Assembly: GCA_014804085.1 (NCBI GenBank)
Contig: JAAVAM010000060.1
Coordinates: forward strand, 5,737 to 13,579
Length of the DNA: 7,843 nt
Origin: Treponema sp.
GTDB taxonomy: Bacteria; Spirochaetota; Spirochaetia; Treponematales; Treponemataceae
Reading direction: 5' to 3'
The notes under the pieces are model-generated. The model searched no databases, was not told where the DNA came from, and saw nothing but the letters and a program-made list of their open reading frames with translations. Of this stretch, positions 1 to 5,312 are shown piece by piece (the stretch's first letter is position 1; each line of letters begins with the position of its first letter). A program made the translations under genes and the position numbers.

Positions 1-344
1 AATTCGGGAATCGTAATCGCGTTGCCGAACGCTGCCGTACACTTGCGCAACGGCTTTGCCACAATCAGCCAGCTCAGGTACGTTCCCGCCGCCAAGCCGA
101 CCGCCGTCCAGAACGCCTCTTTCATGCCGCCAAGATAGGCCAGACCGGGCAATCCCATCAGCAGCCACCCGCTCATGTCGGACGCTTCCGCGCTCAACGC
201 CGTCACCCAAGGACCGACCTGCCGCCCGCCCAAAAAGAAATCGCCCGCGCTCGTATTTTTCTTCATGTTGCGCAAGCCGATATAAATCATAAAACCGAGG
301 TACAGAACGAACGCCGCAATGCGGGCAATCAGCACAGAATCCAT
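1..344 (-). CDS. putP: Na+/proline symporter, N-terminal part (PutP family, runs off left edge)
   Basis: This is the first ~114 residues of a sodium:solute symporter that imports L-proline with Na+ across the inner membrane. The decisive motif is the stretch SDMSGWLLMGLPG, at about residues 49-61 from the chosen start and preceded by TALSAEA. It is close to the E. coli PutP segment holding the Na+/proline-binding Asp55 and Ser57 (established knowledge). The first membrane helix lies at about residues 4-22, followed by the typical FFLGGRQVGP loop. Two in-frame ATGs exist, at 356 and 344. I chose 344 because a GGAG Shine-Dalgarno (plus-strand 351-354) lies 6 nt upstream of it, while the ATG at 356 has no ribosome site. 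The reading frame stays open to base 1, so the gene is cut by the window edge, not broken. It is divergent from the MATE gene. The substrate could be another solute of the family, but the motif favours proline. Confidence 0.88.
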   Translation of the reverse strand, partial: MDSVLIARIAAFVLYLGFMIYIGLRNMKKNTSAGDFFLGGRQVGPWVTALSAEASDMSGWLLMGLPGLAYLGGMKEAFWTAVGLAAGTYLSWLIVAKPLRKCTAAFGNAITIPE

Positions 345-350
345 ACGTTT

Positions 351-354
351 CTCC
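351..354 (-). promoter_or_regulatory. Shine-Dalgarno of putP that decides the start
   Basis: On the minus strand GGAG stands 6 nt before the ATG at 344. It lies inside the reading frame of the alternative ATG at 356, which itself lacks a ribosome site. This supports the shorter protein. Confidence 0.6.
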
Positions 355-359
355 ATAGT

Positions 360-377
360 CGTCCGCGTGTGCGGACG
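360..377 (-). repeat. Perfect inverted repeat in the putP leader
   Basis: CGTCCGC and GCGGACG arms (7 bp each) are separated by GTGT. The element lies directly upstream of putP, with A+T-rich -10-like hexamers behind it on the minus strand (TATATT at 384-389, TATAAT at 406-411), neither with a good -35. If transcription starts from the nearer hexamer, the hairpin would form the very 5' end of the mRNA or act as an operator over the start site. It has no U-tract, so it is not a terminator. The function is inferred only from position. Confidence 0.45.
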
Positions 378-452
378 CGATATAATATAGCTTCATTATT
401 GCCGAATTATATGATGATTGCAAGGGGCGCGCCCCCGGAAGCTTCGGCTCGG

Positions 453-481
453 TTGACGCGTTCGGTGCGGTAAAGTATACT
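453..481 (+). promoter_or_regulatory. Sigma70-type promoter for the MATE gene
   Basis: A -35 hexamer TTGACG (453-458) and a -10 hexamer TATACT (476-481) are separated by exactly 17 bp, each one base off consensus. The predicted transcription start is around 487-490, so the ATG at 491 would have at most a few untranslated bases before it. Confidence 0.72.
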
Positions 482-490
482 TTTTGGACA

Positions 491-1873
491 ATGCCACGTT
501 CTGCAATTCCCGGACAGCCGCTTTTTTCTCGTGAATATCTGGTCAGGCTGATTCTGCCGTTGGTGGCGGAGCAGTTTCTGGCGATGACGATTGGCGCGTG
601 CGATACGCTCATGGTCTCGTCGATCGGCGAGGCGGGGGTGAGCGGCGTTTCGTTGGTCGATCAGTTCAGCCAGCTGATGATTCAGCTGTTTGCGGCGTTC
701 GCCACGGGCGGGGCGGTGGTTTCGAGCCAGTATTTGGGACACAAGGACGCGCGGGATGCGTGCGTGGCGGCAAAACAGCTGCTGAACCTTGCGGTGATTG
801 CGGGGCTGCTGATTATCGCGTTGTGCGTACCGTTCCGCGCGCAGATCCTGACGAAAATGTACGGAAAAAGCGAAGCCGACGTGTTGCAGAGTGCCATAAC
901 CTACTTCTTTTGGGTGGGGCTTTCGTTTCCGTTCCTTGCCGTGTACAATTCGTGCGCCGCGCTGTTCCGATCGATGGGAAACAGCAAGCTGAGCCTGAAA
1001 GTGAGCATCCTGATGAACCTGACCAACATCGGCGGGAATGCCGCGCTCATTTACGGGGCGAAAATCGGCGTTGCGGGGGCGGGCATTGCCACGCTCGCGA
1101 GCCGCTTGGTTGCGGCGGTGGTGATGGTGGTGCTGCTGTGCGACAAGGACAAGAATATCATCTATTTTGACCACATTTTCCGCCCAGAGTGGAACGGCAT
1201 GATGGTGCGCCGAATCCTGCGCGTGGGCATTCCGAGCGGTATTGAAAACAGCGTGTTCCACATCGGCAAGCTGGCGGTGCAGGTGTTCATGTCGGGATTC
1301 GGGACGGCGGCGATTGCGGCGAACGCGATCTGCAACACGGTGGCAAGTTTTGCCAACATTCCCGGAAGCGCGATCGGGCTTGCCTCGGTGACGGTGGTGG
1401 GGCAGTGCATTGGCGCGGACGAAAAGGCGCAGGCAAAACGCTACGCCCGTGTCCTGCTGCGCGTGACGTATGCCGCCATGATTGCGCTCGCACTCATTAT
1501 CCTGCTTTTTGCGCCGCAGATCGTGTCGGTGTTCAATATTTCTGCCGAAGCAAAACGGCTTGCCGCCGGCGTTATCCGCACCTGCATGGTAGGAAACGCG
1601 CTCATTTGGCCGCTCGCGTTCACGCTCCCCAACAGCCTCCGCGCCGCCGGGGACGCAAAGTTCACGATGATTGTCAGCAATGTCAGCATGTGGCTGTTCC
1701 GCGTCCTGTTCAGCTATGTGATTGCCGCTGCCCTGCTGCGCCGTTTTCCCGAAAACACGGGCCTTGCGCTCTACGGCGTGTGGTTCGGCATGTACATCGA
1801 CTGGATATTCCGCTCGCTCTGCTTTGTGGTGCGCTTCCGCCACGGCCGTTGGCTAGAAAAGCGGGTGATTTAA
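491..1873 (+). CDS. MATE family multidrug/cation antiporter
   Basis: This 460-residue inner-membrane protein is of typical length for a MATE exporter (12 helices, two homologous MatE halves), which expels drugs or metabolites in exchange for Na+ or H+. The first half covers about residues 17-215, with the characteristic DTLMVSSIGEAGVSGVSLVDQ-type segment near 38-58 and a QYLGHKDARDA cytoplasmic loop at about 80-90. The second half covers about 243-450 and repeats the pattern with IAANAICNTVASFANIPGSA near 275-294 and VGQCIGADEKAQA near 303-315. Hydrophobic segments alternate with short loops throughout. The ATG at 491 is the only plausible start before the first helix. It has no proper Shine-Dalgarno, only GGA 2 nt away, and lies 9 nt after a strong -10 box. 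No terminator immediately follows the stop, so transcripts may run on to the hairpin at 2008. The substrate cannot be read from the sequence. Confidence 0.93.
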   Translation: MPRSAIPGQPLFSREYLVRLILPLVAEQFLAMTIGACDTLMVSSIGEAGVSGVSLVDQFSQLMIQLFAAFATGGAVVSSQYLGHKDARDACVAAKQLLNLAVIAGLLIIALCVPFRAQILTKMYGKSEADVLQSAITYFFWVGLSFPFLAVYNSCAALFRSMGNSKLSLKVSILMNLTNIGGNAALIYGAKIGVAGAGIATLASRLVAAVVMVVLLCDKDKNIIYFDHIFRPEWNGMMVRRILRVGIPSGIENSVFHIGKLAVQVFMSGFGTAAIAANAICNTVASFANIPGSAIGLASVTVVGQCIGADEKAQAKRYARVLLRVTYAAMIALALIILLFAPQIVSVFNISAEAKRLAAGVIRTCMVGNALIWPLAFTLPNSLRAAGDAKFTMIVSNVSMWLFRVLFSYVIAAALLRRFPENTGLALYGVWFGMYIDWIFRSLCFVVRFRHGRWLEKRVI

Positions 1874-1907
1874 CAGAGAACTACATTTTTCCCGACGATA
1901 CGCGCGC

Positions 1908-1936
1908 TTGACTATCACGGGATTGCGGTATAATAT
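1908..1936 (+). promoter_or_regulatory. Promoter of the candidate small RNA
   Basis: TTGACT (1908-1913) is a strong -35. A perfect TATAAT (1929-1934) follows at 15 bp, and the overlapping TAATAT (1931-1936) at the ideal 17 bp. Transcription would start near 1940-1943. No coding region follows on the plus strand; the next thing is a terminator. Confidence 0.6.
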
Positions 1937-1940
1937 AAGT

Positions 1941-2043
1941 GAAAAGAGTGCACCCGCTCCAAAGCGGATTGCCTCACAGAATTTTTTGCTCGACTCACGT
2001 CAAGCCGCCCGTCCTGTGGGCTAGACAGGACGGGTTATTTTTT
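1941..2043 (+). ncRNA. Candidate small regulatory RNA (~100 nt), unrecognised
   Basis: The stretch is bounded by a sigma70-like promoter and a strong intrinsic terminator, and holds no credible reading frame. A 5' hairpin covers 1946-1975. GAG (1946-1948), GCA (1950-1952) and CCGCT (1954-1958) pair with AGCGG (1963-1967), TGC (1970-1972) and CTC (1973-1975), leaving one bulged base, a small internal loop and a CCAA tetraloop. An unpaired linker (about 1976-2007) holds a run of six T, and a 10-bp terminator stem follows. Hairpin, open U-containing linker and terminator form the usual architecture of a trans-acting small RNA. It lacks the conserved SRP RNA motif and is too short for 6S RNA or tmRNA. 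It could instead be the 3' untranslated tail of the MATE mRNA, with the promoter fortuitous. Confidence 0.5.
2008..2043 (+). terminator. Strong intrinsic terminator (plus strand)
   Basis: CCCGTCCTGT (2008-2017) pairs perfectly with ACAGGACGGG (2025-2034) around a 7-nt loop, followed by TTATTTTTT. The minus strand has no T-run after the stem, so it acts rightward. It ends the candidate small RNA and probably also MATE read-through. Confidence 0.88.
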
Positions 2044-2187
2044 ACTCATCGTCTTCTTTCCGTCTACGGCGAAGGCGCAGAATAATGTCGATGATTATCT
2101 TGACAATTAAAAGTTACAAGCGTAGGAAAGGCAGGGGGCAATGCCCGCGCGGCGGATACTCGCATGGGGTAGGGCGACTTTGTGTGT
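2044..2187. other. Gene-free spacer with a GC-rich block
   Basis: I see no gene here. Bases 2121-2178 are strikingly G-rich on the plus strand, with a short hairpin GGGC-AAT-GCCC at 2136-2146. The surrounding DNA is AT-rich. A minus-strand reading frame (2064-2273) crosses the block and also runs through the terminator of the abi gene, so it is unlikely to be coding. The block may be a dispersed intergenic repeat, which cannot be shown from one copy. Confidence 0.35.
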
Positions 2188-2218
2188 AAAAAATAGAGCG
2201 CCGTCGCAACGCCGCTCT
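2188..2218 (-). terminator. Intrinsic terminator of the abi gene
   Basis: On the minus strand AGAGCG and CGCTCT (plus-strand 2213-2218 and 2195-2200) form the stem base. It continues past one G-G mismatch with CGT/ACG around a TGCG loop, then ATTTTTT (2188-2194). It lies about 70 nt beyond the abi stop codon. Confidence 0.75.
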
Positions 2219-2289
2219 TACAAAAACACGGATGTTTTTTGATTCTATCGACAATATACAATGGTTTGCCCAATCTGTCAATAAAAATA

Positions 2290-3267
2290 TCAGATATGCT
2301 TCACAATCTCCCTGACAAACCGATAATTGCTTTTAAGCAAATCGTTTGAGATGAAATATCTCCAGTTCTTCAAGAACCGTGTAAAAAACAGTGCTTTGAT
2401 TTTCTTAATGCCATGCGTCTGTATGTTTGACGACACGACTTTTTTATATACATAGACGAGAGTGACAAATTCAAGTATCGGCCGGCACGTCAGTTTCTTT
2501 TGCCTTTGAGCCGTTGATATTGTCTGTATTCTTGCAACATATTGGCTTATTTCGGGCGGAACTGATGAAGTTCCGTGCTTCATGTTCGCCAAAATGCAGT
2601 TGTTATGCGCACAGGCGTTTCTGAGACTTTTAACCAAATTGAGCAGTTTTTCGGAAACAGGCGGTCTTGTCTGAGTTGTATGATAAAAAAACTGATACAA
2701 CTTCAGCAAATCGCCGAATGTGATAAGCTCGAAGAAAACCCATAACGGACAGTCATCATAGGCATCAATCCTGTTCTCGTTTCTATGGGTATTTGGATTG
2801 ACACTGGTTTGAACGGTAAAATATTTTTGAAACAAATCCGCCGTAAAAGGTGCATAGACTGTTGCCTCCAGTTTTTTTAAGATATACGGATTGTTTGTTA
2901 TAAAATCCTCGACTATCTTGTAGGAATCCACTGCGGGTGTCTGCTCTATATATTTGAGCATAGTTATTTTAATATCATGCTCTATATCAAAGCACATCTG
3001 AACAACAGCCCTTCTGAAATGAAAATCAAGCGTGGACAGTTCCTTTAAATAGGCAAAGTCAAGCCTGATATAGGTATCCTTTTTGCTTCCGTTCAAATAT
3101 TTCGGGTAGTTTTTTCTATACGAGGCAGTCCGAAGATAATTGTTTATGTCCAGCAGGTAGCGTTCTGCCTCTGATTCCGAAATATGCCGGAACGTTATCC
3201 CTTTCTCAGTCTTCATTTTTTGTATTAACTGGGCGGCAGTTTGAAACGGCTTGCGGTGGTTTTGCAT
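2290..3267 (-). CDS. Abi_2 family (AbiD/AbiF-like) protein, HEPN RNase fold, putative phage-abortive system
   Basis: The protein has 325 residues from the chosen start, near the usual size for Abi_2 proteins, which cause abortive infection in the lactococcal AbiD/AbiF prototypes (established knowledge). Family landmarks appear in order: an N-terminal KPF..AAQLIQKM segment; YLLDINNYLRTASY near 37-50 (compare the family's L..INYYR..GY); DFHFRRAVVQMCFDIEHDIK near 81-100; PLWVFFELITFGDLLKLYQF near 174-193; and LRNACAHNNCILAN near 215-228. The last holds the HEPN catalytic pattern RNxxxH (Arg216, Asn217, His221), suggesting a metal-independent RNase. The upstream ATG at 3363 is rejected because its extra 32 residues come from a GC-rich repeat block and do not resemble the family. 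The chosen ATG lacks a Shine-Dalgarno but stands 7 nt after a -10 box. The gene is monocistronic, with its own terminator. Its low G+C (24 of 60 in one sample) suggests transfer. The RNA target and trigger are unknown. Confidence 0.85.
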   Translation of the reverse strand: MQNHRKPFQTAAQLIQKMKTEKGITFRHISESEAERYLLDINNYLRTASYRKNYPKYLNGSKKDTYIRLDFAYLKELSTLDFHFRRAVVQMCFDIEHDIKITMLKYIEQTPAVDSYKIVEDFITNNPYILKKLEATVYAPFTADLFQKYFTVQTSVNPNTHRNENRIDAYDDCPLWVFFELITFGDLLKLYQFFYHTTQTRPPVSEKLLNLVKSLRNACAHNNCILANMKHGTSSVPPEISQYVARIQTISTAQRQKKLTCRPILEFVTLVYVYKKVVSSNIQTHGIKKIKALFFTRFLKNWRYFISNDLLKSNYRFVREIVKHI

Positions 3268-3274
3268 GATATTT

Positions 3275-3283
3275 AGTATAGCA
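3275..3283 (-). promoter_or_regulatory. Extended -10 promoter of the abi gene
   Basis: The minus strand reads TGC followed by TATACT (plus-strand 3275-3280), an extended -10 of the TGnTATAAT type. No good -35 stands 17 bp upstream (TGGCGC), which an extended -10 tolerates. Only 7 nt separate it from the ATG at 3267. Confidence 0.55.
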
Positions 3284-3294
3284 CAATTCCTTGT

Positions 3295-3425
3295 TATGCG
3301 CCATATCCGCCGGGGGCTACCCGCAAGCGGGTCGGGCTTTACGCGGTTCCGCTCCCGCTCCATTCCTGCGCTTCGCTTCGGAACGCTCCGCGCCGCTCCA
3401 ATCCCTAGCCCGGTTCGGTATGCGC
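3295..3425. repeat. GC-rich repeat-like block with inverted ends, possible miniature element
   Basis: Ends at 3307-3319 and 3406-3418 are imperfect inverted repeats (9 of 13 matching, ending in GGGCTA/TAGCCC). TATGCGC occurs as a direct repeat just outside, at 3295-3301 and 3419-3425. Inside are a small hairpin (ACCCGC-GCGGGT, 3319-3332) and an imperfect ~22-bp direct repeat (3344-3366 and 3384-3404; minus strand GGAATGGAGCGGG and GGATTGGAGCGGC types). It encodes nothing convincing. Composition differs sharply from the AT-rich abi gene beside it. A dispersed intergenic repeat or a MITE-like element are both possible. The left border is 5 nt off symmetry, so a true target duplication is not certain. 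Confidence 0.4.
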
Positions 3426-3441
3426 TTTGCTCTTGCCGAAT

Positions 3442-3467
3442 AAAAAATCCCCCGCGGTTGCGGGGGA
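3442..3467 (-). terminator. Intrinsic terminator of the outer-membrane/lipoprotein unit
   Basis: On the minus strand TCCCCCGC and GCGGGGGA (8-bp perfect stem, plus-strand 3448-3455 and 3460-3467) surround an AACC loop, and T6 follows (plus-strand A-run 3442-3447). It lies about 50 nt beyond the stop of the lipoprotein gene and works only leftward. Confidence 0.9.
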
Positions 3468-3472
3468 AACTG

Positions 3473-3492
3473 CCGTGCGCTGTGGCACACGG
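3473..3492. repeat. Small hairpin before the terminator
   Basis: CCGTG and CACGG arms plus an inner GC/GC pair across one C-A mismatch enclose a TGTG loop. It sits between the lipoprotein stop and its terminator and may protect the 3' end of the mRNA. It has no T-run of its own. Confidence 0.4.
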
Positions 3493-3518
3493 TAGGCTCG
3501 GATTACGGGCGATTAGTT

Positions 3519-5288
3519 TTATTTTGCAAAGAACAACTTAATGTCACCGACTGAGAACTGATCGCCAAGTGTAAACTGCTCATAGGTCAAAGCAACCGTT
3601 AAAGTTGTTTTGCTAGAGATTATAAGTGGCTTTTCTAAACTGATTCTTGTATCGCGCCAATCTTTATCTGCACTTGTTTTGTCTGCTGCATTTGAAGCAG
3701 AGGCTACAGATTCAGTGTCTTTCTTAATCTCCACTCCTTTGATTGTGTACTTATTCGCTCGGAAACTTGCCGTAACATTCGTCAGTTTAAGCTCCTTGCT
3801 CCCTTTCGGGGTGATAACGACATCAAATGTTACAAGCTTTCCCGAAGGATTTTCAGGAGTTTGTTTGTTACTCGTCTGCGTAAACAAGATTCCCGGATAC
3901 TGCGTGTCGTCAACATTTGATGTTATTAGTTTTACGTGCCAGTCAGTTGCTAGGACGAAGTTATCAATAGTGCAGTCTACATCATCATTTCCAACTGTAA
4001 GGCAGTCTTTAAACATTTCAGATAATTCGACCATTGCACCTGTGGTACCTTGCGCGGGAAACTTTTTCTTAGCTTCTTCGTCTTTCGTATCAAGCAACGT
4101 GATTATTGTTTTATCACATTTGGTAACGGTAATTTCCTGGGTTTTCACCTGCGGTTCTCCACGACCAAGCGTGTACTTTGCCGTAATAGTTGCAGTTCCC
4201 TCTTTTAATGGGAAAACCATACCCTTATCCACGGTTGCAACGGTCGGATCTGAACTGCTCCATTCAACGTAATCAGTAATAACAGCGCTTTTAGAATCGT
4301 TTCCTTTAGCTGTAAGATGCATATAGCCTGTAGATACTTCAAGTTGTGTTTCTTCTGGAGCATCAACTTCGAGTTTGGCATCCCCTTTTACGCTAATCTT
4401 CACATTTGCGGTAAAACGTCCGACACGTGCACACAAAATCGCCTCACCGCTTGCGGTCGGCAATATTTTCGGTGTACCATTCGCATCCTGGACTATTTTT
4501 GCGACAGTCTCATCGCCAAGAATCGTCCATGTTGCTAAACTAGTATCTGTGTATTTACCATTAGAAAGTGTTTGCAGTGCCAAAACATCTTTAATCTCGC
4601 ATACATTCATTTCCATAATGAATGTATTCTCGTTGTACTTGCTTTCAGCAAATTTTAATCCCTCAACAGGAGTCGCTCTTGTAACCAAAGATGTCGCGTC
4701 CGCATCAATTTTGTGGACAATGACCCCATTTACATACACGATGTATTCACCTGCATCCGCCCCCTCAATGGTCACTACTTCATTGTAGTTTGATTCAAAA
4801 TTGTCCTTTCCTGCAAGTATCGTACTGGGATCATCTTTGCGTGCAATGGCAACAAGACGCTTAGGATCTTTACTGCCAGAACCCGCTGCCGTAATTTGAA
4901 TATTGGACTGACCTGTTAATGTAAGTGTAAAGTGCAAATCGCCAACAGATAAACCGCTGAGTTTTGAACTGTTAGCTTTTAATTGCAAACCTTTCCCCAC
5001 AGTATACTTCGCCACAATGTTAGTAAAATCAAGCGTTGCACCTTTCCCATTTGATGGATCAAAAACACCTACAATTCCTCCCTCGGCAGAAGAGGCATCG
5101 CATAAATTGCTAGCCTCAAAATTCCACACAGCTGTGACATTTGGATCATTGGTTGTTTCATCATTAAGCAATTTATAGAACTTCGGGTTTTCGGGTACAA
5201 AGTCCCCGTCCCCGTCAGTACACGCGGCAAGCCCGAACGCGAGCATACCCACGAGTGCGGCTGTCGCCGTCTTCAATATCTTTTTCAT
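3519..5288 (-). CDS. Surface lipoprotein with bacterial Ig-like (BIG2) domain
   Basis: This 589-residue protein begins with a clear lipoprotein signal: two lysines, a hydrophobic core, and lipobox LAAC with Cys23 as the lipidated residue. A flexible acidic stretch follows (24-50). Residues about 50-235 look like a beta-rich domain. Residues about 305-390 form a BIG2 (Ig-like) domain, with the hallmark VEWSSSDPTVATVDKG near 341-356 and EGTATITAKY near 363-372. Residues about 440-589 are again beta-rich and end in FSVGDIKLFFAK. No catalytic motif is visible. The flanking beta-rich parts resemble carbohydrate-binding-like modules of treponemal and Bacteroidetes surface glycan enzymes, but that is only an impression. 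It probably sits on the outer membrane. A Shine-Dalgarno AAGGAG (5295-5300) lies 6 nt before the ATG, and the stop of the upstream barrel gene is 24 bp away, so it is the last gene of an operon. The body is AT-rich compared with its neighbours. Confidence 0.82.
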   Translation of the reverse strand: MKKILKTATAALVGMLAFGLAACTDGDGDFVPENPKFYKLLNDETTNDPNVTAVWNFEASNLCDASSAEGGIVGVFDPSNGKGATLDFTNIVAKYTVGKGLQLKANSSKLSGLSVGDLHFTLTLTGQSNIQITAAGSGSKDPKRLVAIARKDDPSTILAGKDNFESNYNEVVTIEGADAGEYIVYVNGVIVHKIDADATSLVTRATPVEGLKFAESKYNENTFIMEMNVCEIKDVLALQTLSNGKYTDTSLATWTILGDETVAKIVQDANGTPKILPTASGEAILCARVGRFTANVKISVKGDAKLEVDAPEETQLEVSTGYMHLTAKGNDSKSAVITDYVEWSSSDPTVATVDKGMVFPLKEGTATITAKYTLGRGEPQVKTQEITVTKCDKTIITLLDTKDEEAKKKFPAQGTTGAMVELSEMFKDCLTVGNDDVDCTIDNFVLATDWHVKLITSNVDDTQYPGILFTQTSNKQTPENPSGKLVTFDVVITPKGSKELKLTNVTASFRANKYTIKGVEIKKDTESVASASNAADKTSADKDWRDTRISLEKPLIISSKTTLTVALTYEQFTLGDQFSVGDIKLFFAK

Positions 5289-5312
5289 GTCTTTCTCCTT
5301 AATCGTCAGAAA

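Noticed and set aside
407..1843. Long (478-codon) minus-strand open frame opposite the MATE gene
   Set aside because: It is a mirror of a GC-rich coding region. Its product is full of His, Arg and Gln with no domain, while the plus-strand product is a clear 12-helix MATE protein.
2099..2128. Perfect TTGACA hexamer (2100-2105) as a second rightward promoter
   Set aside because: No acceptable -10 at 16-18 bp (TAGGAA only), and no gene follows on this strand.
2221..2240. A/T-rich hairpin AAAAACA-CGGA-TGTTTTT as a rightward terminator
   Set aside because: The stem is almost all A-T and would be weak, and the rightward transcript already ends at 2043.
2064..2273. Minus-strand 69-codon frame downstream of abi
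   Set aside because: It runs across the abi terminator hairpin and the G-rich block, and shows no recognisable domain or ribosome site.
3268..3363. N-terminal extension of the Abi protein to the ATG at 3363
   Set aside because: The extra residues are encoded by the repeat-like block and the promoter region, and do not resemble Abi_2 N-termini, which begin close to the KPF segment.
3251..3541. Plus-strand 96-codon frame over the repeat block and terminator
   Set aside because: It reads through two hairpins and into the 3' end of the opposite lipoprotein gene; low-complexity Arg/Pro/Ser product.
3610..4272. Plus-strand 220-codon frame opposite the lipoprotein gene
   Set aside because: It is a shadow of the lipoprotein coding strand, whose signal peptide and BIG2 domain are clear.
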